From Akkermansiaceae bacterium (GTDB lineage: Bacteria; Verrucomicrobiota; Verrucomicrobiia; Verrucomicrobiales; Akkermansiaceae), in NCBI GenBank assembly GCA_030725745.1, contig JANRFH010000045.1:1-64000 (forward strand): a DNA stretch of 64,000 nt, written 5' to 3'. Shown in pieces: positions 28,464 through 38,178 of this stretch. The notes below the pieces were generated by a model. The model did not search any database and had not been told where the DNA came from. It worked only from the letters and a program-made list of their open reading frames with translations. A program made the position numbers and the translations under genes. Position 1 is the first letter of the stretch. Each line of letters starts with the position of its first letter.

Positions 28464-31400
28464 ACGCGGTAAAATGGTTCACCCGCAACCATGTGGCGGG
28501 AAATTTCATGATGCTCGTGGTGTTGCTCGCGGGCTTCACAACGTGGTTTAAGCTGAAGAAAGAAATTTTCCCAGAGATCGCTATCGATGCGGTCTCGGTG
28601 AGCATCCCGTATCCGAACGCTACGCCAGAGGAGAGTGAGCGCGGCGTTGTGATACCGGTGGAGGAAGCGATTGCTGACTTGCAGGGCATCAAAAAAATAC
28701 GTGGAACAGCCTCGCAAAACATAGGATCGGTACTGGTAGAGGTGGAGACTGGCTACAATGTGCGGGATGTGATGAGCGATGTAAAATCCCGCGTCGATGC
28801 CATCGAGAACTTCCCCGAAGAGGCGGAGACTCCAGTGCTACAGGAGATTCTGATCAAGGCACCAGTCATGAGCGTGACCCTCACCGCAGATACGGATGAG
28901 ACGACGATGCGTAAACTGGCGGAACGTGTTCGCGATGATCTACTGACCTACGAGGCTCCTCCGGCAGCGGGCTTGGGCACGTTTTTTGCGAGAATTTTTG
29001 GAGGAGTGCCGAAGATCAGCCAAGTGGAGATCGCGGGGACAAGGCCGTATGAAATTTCCATCGAGGTATCCGAGGACAAGTTGCGCGAGCTGGGGCTGAA
29101 ACTCTCCGACATCGCTCAGGCAGTGCGCGGCACAACGCTCGATCTACCAGGTGGCTCTGTGCGGACGGAGCGGGGTGAAGTCATCCTACGCGCCCTAGGG
29201 AAACGCTATGAAGCGCAAGAGATGGCGAGCGTGCCGGTGAAGACAAACCCGGATGGAAGCGTGGTTCTGTTAGGTGATGTGGCTGAGCTGATCGATGGCT
29301 TTGAAGATGTGGATATCAGCAGCCGTTTCGATGGAAAAGACGCGGTGGTGATCAATGTCTATCGGGTTGGAAATGAGGACACGCTCGCTCTTTCAGAACT
29401 CGTCAGGAAATACGTCGCAGATTCTAATAATACATTTCCCGAAGGGGTGAAGCTCGCAATCTGGAACGACCAGTCGGTGTATCTGTTAGGCAGGCTGGAT
29501 CTACTGAAACGGAATGCCATCACCGGGCTGCTGCTGGTGTTATTGGTGCTAACACTTTTCCTGAGACCTTCTTTGGCGCTGTTGGTGGCAGTGGGTATTC
29601 CCGTTTCTTTCGCAGGAGGGATCTGGATGATGCCTTACTTCGGGATTTCGATTAACATGATCTCGCTCTTCGCCTTCATTCTGGTGCTAGGCATCGTGGT
29701 GGATGATGCGATCGTGACCGGGGAAAACGTCTATCACCGCATTCAGAAAGGCGAGCACCCGAGCGTCGCGGCGTGGAAGGGCACAAGCGAAGTGGGCACG
29801 ATTGTGGTCTTCGGCGTTTTGACGACCATGGTTGCCTTCACGCCAATGCTTGGCCTGAGCGGAGTGAGTGGAAAAATTTGGCCGAATATTCCACTCGTGG
29901 TGATCCCTACGCTGATGTTTTCCCTTCTGCAATCGAAGTTTGTGCTGCCCGCGCACCTTGCGTTGCTAGCTCCGACAAATCGCGAGAAAAAGATCAACGC
30001 GTTGCTCCGTTTCCAGCGCAGGATCGCGGATGGCTTGGAGAGGTTTGTTGAAAAAGTTTACCAACCGGCACTCGGAAGCGCGTTGAAGTGGCGCTACATA
30101 ACTGTGGCGGCTTTCGCATCTTTGCTGATCCTTTCGTTGGCGGTGGTGGGAACGGGTTTCATACAGTTTCGATTTTTTCCAGATGTTGAGGGGGATATCC
30201 TGAGTGCGAAAGTGGAGTTGGCGCAGGGAGTTCCTTTTGTGGAGACGCAGAAGGTCGTGGAGCGCATGGAGGCGGCGGCGAGAGAGCTATCCGCGAAGTA
30301 CGAGACACGTAGTGGAAAGCCAATCATCAAGCACATGCTCTCCAGTTCCGGGACTCAGCCATTCATTACCGGCGTGCCCAGTGGCGGCCCGCCGAAGCAG
30401 ACACACCTCGGTGAAGTGACGATCGAGCTAGCTCCCGCAGATGAGAGAACGATCACTTCCGAGGAACTCGTGACGGAATGGCGGAGGCTTGTCGGCACGC
30501 TTCCGGGTGTGGTGGAGCTGAGTATCCAGGCGGAGACGGCGAACTCCGGGAACGCCATCGACGTTACGCTCACGGGGCCCGATCTTGGGCGGCTTGAGGC
30601 GGCAACAGTATTTGCAAAGAAGGGCTTGGAGGACTACGCGGGAGTGATCGATATTTCTGATTCGAACCGCGCGGGCAAAGACGAGTTACGCTTCGGCGAG
30701 CTCACTGCGGCGGGTCGTGCGATGGGCTTCCGGTTGGAGGATGTGGCCTCGCAGGTGCGGGATGCGTTTTATGGAAATGAGGTGCAGCGCCTCCAGCGCG
30801 GACGCGATGAGGTTAAAGTGATGGTGCGTTTCCCCAAGGATGCACGTCGCACGCTGGAGAGCCTAGAGACGATGAAGATTCGTACCCCGCAGGGCGATGA
30901 AGTGCCGCTTCTCCAGATCATAAGCCTAGAGCCGGGGCGCGGGCCAGCGGTCATTGAGCGGACGGATCGCCAGCGCTCGATCAAGGTGCAGGCGGATGTG
31001 GAAACCGGCGTGAACGCGAATGAAGTAGTATCAGGTTTCACGGAAAAGACCTTGGAAGAAATACCTCAGCGTTTCCCTGGAGTTCGGTATTCTTTCGAGG
31101 GTGAGCAGAAAGATCAGGCGGATTCGGTGCGTGAAATCGGCATCGGTTTCCTTGCCTCGCTGGTGGGGATGTATGTCCTTATCGCCATCCCTCTGCGCTC
31201 CTATCTCCAGCCGCTCATCATCATGTCAGTCATCCCCTTCGGCCTCGTCGGTGCAATCTGGGGGCATGCCTTGCTAGGGATGGATTTGAGCATCATGTCA
31301 ATGTGTGGCCTCGTGGCGCTGGCCGGGGTGGTGGTGAATGACTCGCTGGTGATGGTGGACTACGTGAACCGCCATCGCGATGAGTCCGCGACATTGCGAG

Positions 31401-31651
31401 ATGCCGCTATCGCAGCGGGTGGTAGGCGGTTCCGCGCAATCATGCTGACCTCACTTACTACGTTTGTAGGAATTATGCCGATGATTCTCGAAACGGATGT
31501 GCAGGCAAAATTCCTCGTCCCGATGGCCGTTTCGCTCGCATTCGGTATCCTGTTTGCGACGGTGATCACGTTGTTCCTCGTTCCGGGGATTTACCTGATC
31601 CTAGAGGATCTGAAAAATCTCGGTGGGAGACTTGGTAAGAATAAACCATGA
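28460..31651 (+). CDS. RND efflux pump, AcrB/HAE1 type permease
   Basis: The 1063-residue inner-membrane pump has helix 1 after KWFTRNHVAGNFMMLVVLLAG, two large periplasmic loops, and twelve expected membrane helices. Helix 4 includes GIVVDDAIVTGENVYHR with the two Asp of the proton relay. Helix 10/11 carries LAGVVVNDSLVMVDYVNR, and helix 12 ends VPGIYLILED. It uses proton flow to export hydrophobic or amphiphilic compounds through the two preceding gene products. Substrate range cannot be told from sequence, and no regulator gene adjoins the operon. Confidence 0.95.
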   Translation: MNAVKWFTRNHVAGNFMMLVVLLAGFTTWFKLKKEIFPEIAIDAVSVSIPYPNATPEESERGVVIPVEEAIADLQGIKKIRGTASQNIGSVLVEVETGYNVRDVMSDVKSRVDAIENFPEEAETPVLQEILIKAPVMSVTLTADTDETTMRKLAERVRDDLLTYEAPPAAGLGTFFARIFGGVPKISQVEIAGTRPYEISIEVSEDKLRELGLKLSDIAQAVRGTTLDLPGGSVRTERGEVILRALGKRYEAQEMASVPVKTNPDGSVVLLGDVAELIDGFEDVDISSRFDGKDAVVINVYRVGNEDTLALSELVRKYVADSNNTFPEGVKLAIWNDQSVYLLGRLDLLKRNAITGLLLVLLVLTLFLRPSLALLVAVGIPVSFAGGIWMMPYFGISINMISLFAFILVLGIVVDDAIVTGENVYHRIQKGEHPSVAAWKGTSEVGTIVVFGVLTTMVAFTPMLGLSGVSGKIWPNIPLVVIPTLMFSLLQSKFVLPAHLALLAPTNREKKINALLRFQRRIADGLERFVEKVYQPALGSALKWRYITVAAFASLLILSLAVVGTGFIQFRFFPDVEGDILSAKVELAQGVPFVETQKVVERMEAAARELSAKYETRSGKPIIKHMLSSSGTQPFITGVPSGGPPKQTHLGEVTIELAPADERTITSEELVTEWRRLVGTLPGVVELSIQAETANSGNAIDVTLTGPDLGRLEAATVFAKKGLEDYAGVIDISDSNRAGKDELRFGELTAAGRAMGFRLEDVASQVRDAFYGNEVQRLQRGRDEVKVMVRFPKDARRTLESLETMKIRTPQGDEVPLLQIISLEPGRGPAVIERTDRQRSIKVQADVETGVNANEVVSGFTEKTLEEIPQRFPGVRYSFEGEQKDQADSVREIGIGFLASLVGMYVLIAIPLRSYLQPLIIMSVIPFGLVGAIWGHALLGMDLSIMSMCGLVALAGVVVNDSLVMVDYVNRHRDESATLRDAAIAAGGRRFRAIMLTSLTTFVGIMPMILETDVQAKFLVPMAVSLAFGILFATVITLFLVPGIYLILEDLKNLGGRLGKNKP

Positions 31652-31998
31652 ACTGGACGCTGATTATCTGTGTCCCATTGATATCGGGAATGCGGATAGG
31701 GAGCGGGTATTGAAACACATTTCCCGCTACAACCGGGGAATTTTGTCACGGTGTATTTCGAGAAAGATCATCCGGAAAAATCTTAACTCATACATCCACG
31801 AAAAAATGGTGGGTAGGCTCTTCAGTCTTTCCTTAATATTTCTTGTGATTGGCTCGGGATTGGTTTGGTTTTTCTGGTTCTTCCTTAGCTGGTGGAATTG
31901 CGCTTTAACCGCTGTGCACCGCGTAATTGGTCGGCACGCTTTGAAGTAATTTAACCCATCAGCTGTTGCTGCTCGCAAATATCGTGTTAGCTCATTGC
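31652..31998. other. gap between RND operon and PLD gene
   Basis: About 350 bp. A short frame at 31806-31949 would give a 47-residue protein with one strongly hydrophobic helix (LFSLSLIFLVIGSGLVWFFWFF). It begins ATGGTGG without a clear ribosome-binding site and could be a small membrane protein, but there is no supporting evidence. No RNA gene or terminator is evident. Confidence 0.3.
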
Positions 31999-33462
31999 AT
32001 GTCTCGAACTCACTCAAAAATACTCAACCAGTATGCTGGGTCGGTTTTGCCAATCGTTGCCGCCGCGTCCCTTTCCTCATGCGGAAGCATGATTAGCCCA
32101 TCGTCGCAGAATTCAGCTCCGAAGACGGTGACGCTGGATTCGATGATGGCGGGGAAAGCTCTGGCGAGAACGACACTGCGCGGTCTTGTGGTTGCCGGGA
32201 TTAAACAACCCATCACTTCCACAAGGCGTGGGCTTGCGGTGATGTGGCACAGGCCGAGTGTAGTAGTTACGGGAAATTTGCCGCAGCAAATGGTGAATGA
32301 GCCACATTTGCCGGATGCTCCTGGCACACCTGCCTTCGAGCGGATGCTGGATTCGAAGGGTTTCCCCAGTGCGAAGGAAGGCTCTCTGAAATGGCTGGTA
32401 GATGGCGATGAGTTTTTCGGTGAACTCGATAGGCAGCTTGCGGGAGCGCAGAAATCGCTGCGGATGCAGCTCTATATCTTCGACAACGACGACATCGCGG
32501 TGCGCTATGCTGACAAGCTCAAGGCGCGTTCACGTGAGATCGATATCGATGTGCTTTATGATGATCTAGGATCGGCCACCGCTTGGCTTTCCGCGCCGAA
32601 AACTTCTCCCCCGGCGGGTTACGAGCCACCAGGGGACATGAAGAAATACCTTGAGGATGGATCGGAGATAGAGGTCAGGAGGAGCTTGAATCCTTGGGTG
32701 GTTGCGGATCACACGAAGCTGATCGTGATCGACGGGCGGACGGCGATACTCGGGGGGATGAACATGGGGCGTGAGTATTATGATGAATGGCACGACTTGA
32801 TGGTGCGCGTGGAGGGGCCGGTGGTCGGGGATCTGGCTGATATTTCTCGGAGAAAATGGAGGCTTGCAGGGCCGCTGGGAGACCTAGGCCTTTTCACGAA
32901 AGTGGGGAAGAGCCAAAGTCCGAGCGCATCGGGGGAAAGTGTGCCGATCCGCGTTCTGCGCACGGAGTCTGGCGATGCGGTACAGGAGATTTTTGATGCC
33001 AGCCTGCTGGCGATTCGCGGCGCGAAGCAGCGCATCTACATCGAGAATCCTTATTTCGCCAGCGATGAGATTGTGATCGCTGTCTGCGCTGCCGCCATGC
33101 GCGGAGTGGACGTGCGGGTGGTAATGCCAGCAGAAGGCGACTCGGTGATCATGGATGCGGGAAACTTGGAGACGGCGCGTGTGCTGATCGAATCGGGCGC
33201 GAAGGTTTACCGTTTTCCTGAAATGGCACACATGAAGGTTATGGTCTGCGACGATTGGGCGACCATGGGGTCAGCGAATCTGGACACGCTGAGCATGCGC
33301 ATCAACAGCGAGCTGAACATCGCGTTTTCGGATAAAGGTGAGGTGGAAAGGTTGATGGATGTGGTGTTCCGCCCCGACATCGCGAAATCCCGCCGCATAC
33401 GTTTGAAGGAAACCGACAAGCGAGAGGGAGGCTTCATGGAGGCGGTGGCGGATCAGCTCTAG
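31999..33462 (+). CDS. phospholipase D family lipoprotein, cardiolipin-synthase-like
   Basis: The 487-residue protein has a lipoprotein signal with lipobox LSSC near 28-31, so it is probably lipid-anchored in the periplasm. Two HKD motifs are intact: DHTKLIVIDGRTAILGG and AHMKVMVCDDWATMGSANLD. These mark cardiolipin synthases and other phosphatidyl transferases. Cardiolipin synthases are usually inner-membrane proteins without a lipobox, so a periplasmic phospholipase or transferase is an alternative. The ATG at 31999 gives the signal peptide. It stands alone in its orientation block. Confidence 0.85.
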   Translation: MSRTHSKILNQYAGSVLPIVAAASLSSCGSMISPSSQNSAPKTVTLDSMMAGKALARTTLRGLVVAGIKQPITSTRRGLAVMWHRPSVVVTGNLPQQMVNEPHLPDAPGTPAFERMLDSKGFPSAKEGSLKWLVDGDEFFGELDRQLAGAQKSLRMQLYIFDNDDIAVRYADKLKARSREIDIDVLYDDLGSATAWLSAPKTSPPAGYEPPGDMKKYLEDGSEIEVRRSLNPWVVADHTKLIVIDGRTAILGGMNMGREYYDEWHDLMVRVEGPVVGDLADISRRKWRLAGPLGDLGLFTKVGKSQSPSASGESVPIRVLRTESGDAVQEIFDASLLAIRGAKQRIYIENPYFASDEIVIAVCAAAMRGVDVRVVMPAEGDSVIMDAGNLETARVLIESGAKVYRFPEMAHMKVMVCDDWATMGSANLDTLSMRINSELNIAFSDKGEVERLMDVVFRPDIAKSRRIRLKETDKREGGFMEAVADQL

Positions 33463-33509
33463 TTTCTTCGCGGTTGAATTTTTCCCGGAAAACGTTTCCC
33501 TTCGCGTAA

Positions 33510-34133
33510 ATGAAGCGAAGGACGACGGGCGGGAGAAGCCATGGAGACAAGACCCGGCAGGCGAGGGAGAACCGCCATGTGAAGCCGGTGGAGGAAAATG
33601 CTCCACCGACGCCATCACTCGATGAGCACGATCTGGAACGCATTATCGTGAAGCTCAAAGAAGACGGGGAGGTGCCATTCGTGCTGATTCTGGATTGTGT
33701 CCAAGATCCGCACAATCTGGGCGCGATTTTACGCACGGCGGATGGAGCGGGGATTCATGCCGTAGTTGCCCCGAAGGATAAGGCGGTGGGTATTACCGAG
33801 ACGGTGCGGCGCATTTCTGTAGGTGCGGCGGATTATGTGCCATTCGTGCAGGTGACCAATCTCGCGAGGACGATGCAGCATCTGAAAGAGGCGGGCCTGT
33901 GGTTTGTAGGCACATCTGACCGGGCTGAGAAAACTCTCTACGAGCTGGATCTTCGTGGCCCGCTGGCGCTTGTGCTGGGTGCCGAGGAGAAAGGCATGCG
34001 CCGCCTGACCGAGGAAAACTGCGACTTCCTCGCGAAGCTGCCGATGGCCGGGAAGGTGGAGTGCCTCAATGTCTCGGTGGCGACGGGTGTCTGCTTGTTC
34101 GAGGCAGTGCGGCAACGCGGAGCTGAGGCATGA
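33510..34133 (+). CDS. TrmH/RlmB-type rRNA or tRNA 2'-O-methyltransferase
   Basis: The 207-residue SpoU-family enzyme has the three SPOUT motifs: motif 1 [20 protein letters not shown], motif 2 [15 protein letters not shown], and motif 3 [19 protein letters not shown], which build the knotted SAM site. Its N-terminal extension is short and basic, not a full RNA-binding domain as in E. coli RlmB (about 245 residues). The target, 23S G2251 or a tRNA position, is therefore open. The stop overlaps the start of the next gene (ATGATG), indicating translational coupling. Confidence 0.88.
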   Translation: MKRRTTGGRSHGDKTRQARENRHVKPVEENAPPTPSLDEHDLERIIVKLKEDGEVPFVLILDCVQDPHNLGAILRTADGAGIHAVVAPKDKAVGITETVRRISVGAADYVPFVQVTNLARTMQHLKEAGLWFVGTSDRAEKTLYELDLRGPLALVLGAEEKGMRRLTEENCDFLAKLPMAGKVECLNVSVATGVCLFEAVRQRGAEA

Positions 34134-34927
34134 TGCGCCTGCCGGTCAGAATTTTTTCGGATCTCCATCTGGGGCACAAGGCCTCACGCATCGAAGATGT
34201 GCAGTCGCTGATGCCGCTATTTGAGGGTGCGGGCACGGTAGTTTTTAATGGAGATACTTGGGAGGAGCTTTCGCCGAGCTGGCGGGAAAAATCCGGAGAG
34301 ATGCTGGATCAATTGCGCGAGATGCTTGCCAGTGCGGGGATTGATGCGGTTTTTCTGTCGGGAAACCATGATCCCGGCTGGGCTGGTCTTGGTTTCATTG
34401 AGTTGGCTGAGGGAAAAGTGCTGGTGACACATGGTGATGCCTTGCTGCGCGACGGTGCGCCTTGGAAGCGGGAGATGCTCGCTGGCAAAGCGATCCTGGA
34501 TGGTCTGTGGAGAGATTTCCCGGAAGCGGAAACTGATCCCGCAGCCCGCCACGAGCTCGCGCGCGCTATCGCTAGGAGCCTGCCCACGCTTCATCCGCCC
34601 GGGGGCAGGAGCCTGTTTTCTCGTGTGCTCGATGCCGCGTTTCCGCCGAAACGCCCATGGAACATGCTGAAAACATGGATAGGTTATGGCGGACTGGGTG
34701 CCACCTTCTGCGCCACCTATTTCCCAGACGCAGAAATCCTCGTGACCGGCCATTTTCACTGCCGGGGTATCAGAAAATCGGCAGGAAAGACGGTCATCAA
34801 CACCGGCTCATTCGTCGTGCCGGGGCCGGCGGGTTGTGTGGAATGGAACGGAGAAAGACTCTCAATGGTCGCTATCGTGGAGTCGAAAAGTGGATTCGGA
34901 TTGGGCGTAACGAAACTGATTCGGTAA
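34130..34927 (+). CDS. calcineurin-like metallophosphoesterase
   Basis: The 265-residue protein shows all five metal-binding blocks in order: SDLHLGH (D11, H13), [26 protein letters not shown] and VTGHFHCRG. The style (SDLHLG start, GHFH end) resembles UDP-2,3-diacylglucosamine hydrolase LpxH and its relatives, but the intervening region differs and the substrate is uncertain. The gene overlaps the methylase gene by 4 bp and they are likely co-transcribed. Confidence 0.8.
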   Translation: MMRLPVRIFSDLHLGHKASRIEDVQSLMPLFEGAGTVVFNGDTWEELSPSWREKSGEMLDQLREMLASAGIDAVFLSGNHDPGWAGLGFIELAEGKVLVTHGDALLRDGAPWKREMLAGKAILDGLWRDFPEAETDPAARHELARAIARSLPTLHPPGGRSLFSRVLDAAFPPKRPWNMLKTWIGYGGLGATFCATYFPDAEILVTGHFHCRGIRKSAGKTVINTGSFVVPGPAGCVEWNGERLSMVAIVESKSGFGLGVTKLIR

Positions 34928-35039
34928 TTTGTTTGAGAAATTGAAAATAAACGCTTGCATAACATTTTTTGTAATTTTTAATCGTTAACCCGAGATTTGG
35001 GTCGCTTTTGTCACATGTGTGTGTTAGGATCACAGCGCT

Positions 35040-35360
35040 ATGGCAACAACCACTAAAAGAACCCGGTTCTCCCGGCGCCTTCCAGACCACGTGACCGATG
35101 AACTCTGCAATGTCCTTACTGAAAAGAAGGTGTTCGGATTCAACGATCTCTTCGAGCGAGTCTTTGAAAACCTGAAACAACGCAACGCCGTCAGCGGTGG
35201 CGAAGAAATGCTTCGTTTGCGTTCTTACGAAAAACTCCAGAACCTTGTTAACAGGGGTCTCGTCGAGAAACTCGGCAAGGAATACAAGGGCACAGCCCGG
35301 GTTCATGAAGCATCCAGTGCTTACGCAGCTGCCCAAGAGGCCGCCGCTGCGGAAGAATAA
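35040..35360 (+). CDS. small conserved-looking hypothetical protein
   Basis: The 106-residue protein begins with a basic stretch (TTTKRTRFSRRLP), has a predicted helical middle (VTDELCNVLTEKKVFGFNDLFERVFENLKQRN) and a short winged-helix-like segment (YEKLQNLVNRGLVEKLGKEYKG), then an Ala/Glu tail. The composition suggests a nucleic-acid-binding or regulatory protein, but I do not recognise the family. It is monocistronic: its own A/T-rich upstream region and a strong terminator at 35410-35444 flank it. Confidence 0.75.
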   Translation: MATTTKRTRFSRRLPDHVTDELCNVLTEKKVFGFNDLFERVFENLKQRNAVSGGEEMLRLRSYEKLQNLVNRGLVEKLGKEYKGTARVHEASSAYAAAQEAAAAEE

Positions 35361-35409
35361 GGATATTGCCGGCCGTTTACTGGCCGGTAGCTAAAATACA
35401 TTTCCTGAC

Positions 35410-35444
35410 AAAACCCGCATCCGAACAGGATGCGGGTTTTTTTT
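35410..35444 (+). terminator. rho-independent terminator
   Basis: AAAACCCGCATCC pairs perfectly with GGATGCGGGTTTT around a GAACA loop and is followed by further T. A weaker hairpin (GCCGGCC/GGCCGGT) lies just before it, at about 35367-35390. Confidence 0.92.
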
Positions 35445-35508
35445 CTACCCAAGGCACGCGCTAGGCACTAATCAGTGGCAGCGAGTTTTTCAAAATTTCC
35501 TCCGCATC

Positions 35509-35880
35509 ATGCCCGAAAACTACCTTCCCGTTCTCTTCCAAGTGCTCATCGCCCTTGGCTTCGCGGTCACCACGCTCATCCTCAGCGTGGTGTTCGGACG
35601 CTCCGCGCGCACCAACAAGATCAAGGACACCGCATACGAGTGCGGTATGCTCCCTATTGGCGAAGGCGCGCCGCGTTTCTCGGTGAAATTTTACCTCATC
35701 GCGATGCTCTTCGTCATTTTCGACATTGAGGTCGTCTTCATGTATCCGTGGGCAGTTCAGTTCCGCGATCTGGTCGCAGAGGGGCCGACGGCTCTGGCCA
35801 GCATGGCGGGTTTTGCCGGCATTCTGGCGATTGCTTACATTTATGCGCTCAAGAAGGGCGCGCTCAACTGGAAGAGCTGA
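35509..35880 (+). CDS. nuoA: NADH-quinone oxidoreductase subunit A, orphan
   Basis: The 123-residue membrane protein of complex I has three helices and the conserved YECG (43-46) with the downstream RFSVKFYLIAMLFVIFDIEVVFMYPWA segment, the signature of NuoA/NdhC. NuoA normally heads the nuo operon, but nuoB does not follow; the next gene is a Dabb protein. The rest of complex I must be elsewhere, or this is an extra copy. The ATG at 35509 is the family start. Confidence 0.93.
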   Translation: MPENYLPVLFQVLIALGFAVTTLILSVVFGRSARTNKIKDTAYECGMLPIGEGAPRFSVKFYLIAMLFVIFDIEVVFMYPWAVQFRDLVAEGPTALASMAGFAGILAIAYIYALKKGALNWKS

Positions 35881-35898
35881 TCTCCGCTTCGCACACCC

Positions 35899-36216
35899 AT
35901 GGTTCAGCACGTCATTTATCTTCAGCTCAACGAGCCCCTTGAGAAGGGCAAGCTGGAGGAAATGGTTCGCGCGAGCAAAAGCTGGCTGCTCAAAATACCA
36001 GAAGTCTTATCTGTGCGCTCGGGCAGAAACCTGGTTCCCGATTCTCAGTGGCAGTTTTTCTATTCCATCGAGGTGGAATCGCGCGAAAAGCTCCGCATGG
36101 CCGAGAGCGATCCGAATCACCTCAAATTTGTCCGCGATTTCATACAACCTTATACAAGCAATAGCTTCGCACTTGATTTTGAGTTAGATCCATCCCGTGA
36201 GTTGAAATACTCGTAA
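35899..36216 (+). CDS. Dabb (stress-responsive alpha/beta barrel) domain protein
   Basis: The 105-residue protein opens VQHVIYLQLNEP and has the alternating strand/helix pattern of the Dabb dimeric ferredoxin-like barrel. The DPNHLKFVRDFIQPY segment matches the usual HP.H..F...P motif in position. Dabb proteins include stress proteins and small cyclases; no catalytic role can be assigned. It lies 18 nt after nuoA and is likely co-transcribed, though a functional link is not obvious. Confidence 0.72.
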   Translation: MVQHVIYLQLNEPLEKGKLEEMVRASKSWLLKIPEVLSVRSGRNLVPDSQWQFFYSIEVESREKLRMAESDPNHLKFVRDFIQPYTSNSFALDFELDPSRELKYS

Positions 36217-36325
36217 GGATGAGAGTTACTCAGAAGGGGTGTTGAAATTTGGTACGATCCGCGCTTGAAAACCACCCGAACGGAGGACACCTTCCGCTGC
36301 CCTTACCGAAAGTCACCACAGAGAA

Positions 36326-38068
36326 ATGGTCTCCCCGATAAAGATTCCCGACAACGCCCCCTTTTCACCCGAGCAACGCCAGTGGCTCAGTGAATTCCTT
36401 GGAACGATGCTTGCCTCCGCTTCAGGCGGAGCAGCGCCACAAGCAGGGCCTTCCGTACCTGTCACCGTGCTTTTCGCCTCGCAGACAGGCACTGCCGAAG
36501 GGCTCGCTAAGAAACTGGTGAAGACACTCAAGAAAGGTAATTTCGAGCCAAGTCTCAATGACATGGCGACATACGACAGGGAGCGCCTGCCAAAGGAAGA
36601 GAACCTTCTGATCATCACCTCCACTTACGGCGATGGCGAACCTCCAGATACCGCCCTTGAGCTGCACACCTGGCTCATGGCCGATGGCGCACCCAGCCTC
36701 GAAGGAGTGAGCTACTCCGTGCTTTCCCTGGGTGATAGCTCCTACCCGGATTTCTGTCAGTGCGGCACCGAGTTCGACACACGCTTGGCGGAGCTCGGAG
36801 CGAAACGCATTTACGATCGTGTCGATGTGGACGTCGACCCTGATGAGCCATACGCCGTCTGGTCGAAGGCTGTCATCGCACTCCTCTCCCCGGCTGCCGG
36901 AGCGGTGGTAACGAGTGGTGCTGCAGACGAAGAAGAGCACGAGGAGACAGGATTTTCTAAGAAAAAGCCGTTCCCGTCTTCCGTTCTCAAGAACCACAAT
37001 CTTAACGGCCCGGGGCCTAAGGAAACACACCACATCGAGATCTCACTCGAAGGCTCGGAGCTTTCCTATGAAGTGGGCGATGCGCTGGGTCTCTACCCTG
37101 AAAACCCAGAGGATGTGGTGGATGAAATCATTGCCGGACTCCCTTTTAAAGCGGGTGAAGTCCCTACATCGACAGGCGAGGAAGTCAGCCTTCGCGAGGC
37201 GCTGATCCGTCACTACGACATTGGAAACATCAACAAATCCCTCATCGAAAAATGGCAAAAGCGCAGCGGCTCGCCGTATCTTCGTTCGCTCGTCGAGGCA
37301 GATGACCGCAAGCAATGGGACGACTTCTGCTGGGGTCGCGACCTCATCGATCTTGTTTTGAACTACCCTGCTGATTTCACGGATGGAGAGGAATTCGTCT
37401 CCGTGCTGAAAAAGCTTCAGCCGCGCCTGTATTCGATCGCCTCCAGCCCGAAGGCGCACCCCGGCGAGGTTCATCTCTGCGTCGGCATCGTGCGCTATGA
37501 TAGCCATGGCAGGAAACGTGGCGGCATCTGCTCCACCTACCTCTCGGATCGCCTCAAGGACGATACGAAGCCCGGCGTTTACCTTCACCACAACCTTGCC
37601 TTCCGCCTCCCTGCGGATGGCAATGTGCCAGTCATCATGGTTGGCCCCGGAACTGGAATCGCTCCTTTCCGCGCCTTCCTCGAAGAGCGCAAAGTGACCG
37701 AATCCAAGGGCGCGAACTGGCTGTTCTTCGGCAACCCTCACTCGGCCACCGATTATCTCTACAAGGATGAGCTGGAAGGCTTTGTGGCGGATGGCACCCT
37801 CGGTCGTCTCGATCTCGCATGGTCCCGCGACCAGAAGGAAAAAGTCTACGTCCAGAACCTCATGGTCAAGGAAGGTGCGGAGATTTGGAAATGGTTCCAA
37901 GAAGGTGCCGCCTTCTACGTCTGCGGCGATGCCTCACGCATGGCCAAGGATGTCGATGCCGCCCTCCTCACCATCGCCAAGGAACACGGCAAACTCTCCG
38001 ATGACGATGCTGCGGCTTACATTGCCCAGCTCAAGAAGGACAAGCGCTACCTCCGCGACGTTTACTGA
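36326..38068 (+). CDS. CysJ-like diflavin reductase (sulfite reductase flavoprotein)
   Basis: The 580-residue protein has a flavodoxin domain (about 45-190; FASQTGTAEGLAKKL, STYGDGEPPDTA, LGDSSYPDFCQCG), then the FAD-binding domain with the connecting helical insert (RLYSIASSP near 370 and GGICSTYLSD near 394), and a NADPH domain (GPGTGIAPFRAFLEER, WLFFGNPHSATDYLYKDE). It ends KRYLRDVY like CysJ. It should pass electrons from NADPH via FAD and FMN to a partner. A cysI hemoprotein gene is not adjacent, so another acceptor is possible. Confidence 0.88.
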   Translation: MVSPIKIPDNAPFSPEQRQWLSEFLGTMLASASGGAAPQAGPSVPVTVLFASQTGTAEGLAKKLVKTLKKGNFEPSLNDMATYDRERLPKEENLLIITSTYGDGEPPDTALELHTWLMADGAPSLEGVSYSVLSLGDSSYPDFCQCGTEFDTRLAELGAKRIYDRVDVDVDPDEPYAVWSKAVIALLSPAAGAVVTSGAADEEEHEETGFSKKKPFPSSVLKNHNLNGPGPKETHHIEISLEGSELSYEVGDALGLYPENPEDVVDEIIAGLPFKAGEVPTSTGEEVSLREALIRHYDIGNINKSLIEKWQKRSGSPYLRSLVEADDRKQWDDFCWGRDLIDLVLNYPADFTDGEEFVSVLKKLQPRLYSIASSPKAHPGEVHLCVGIVRYDSHGRKRGGICSTYLSDRLKDDTKPGVYLHHNLAFRLPADGNVPVIMVGPGTGIAPFRAFLEERKVTESKGANWLFFGNPHSATDYLYKDELEGFVADGTLGRLDLAWSRDQKEKVYVQNLMVKEGAEIWKWFQEGAAFYVCGDASRMAKDVDAALLTIAKEHGKLSDDDAAAYIAQLKKDKRYLRDVY

Positions 38069-38096
38069 TCTGGAGCGAGGCTGCCGGAAGAAGGAT

Positions 38097-38177
38097 AAGG
38101 AGAAGAGTCCGTCCCGGCTCTAGCGAAGCAATGAGAAGACTTGGGTTTTGCCAGGGCCGGGACGGCCCCTTCTCCCC
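38097..38177. repeat. paired-arm inverted repeat between the cysJ-like gene and gcvH
   Basis: The arms 38097-38123 and 38151-38177 are inverted copies matching at 21 of 27 positions and sharing GGAGAAG and CCGTCCCGGC. Each arm folds into its own hairpin with a TCC loop. An A-T pair in the left arm is a G-C pair in the right, a compensatory change. It fills the gap between convergent genes, like the elements at 5205 and 15465, but the unit sequence differs. Confidence 0.75.
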
Positions 38178-38178
38178 A

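Noticed and set aside
31806-31949. Possible 47-residue one-helix membrane protein
   Set aside because: Hydrophobic but without a ribosome-binding site or any family evidence; kept only as a note in the gap entry.
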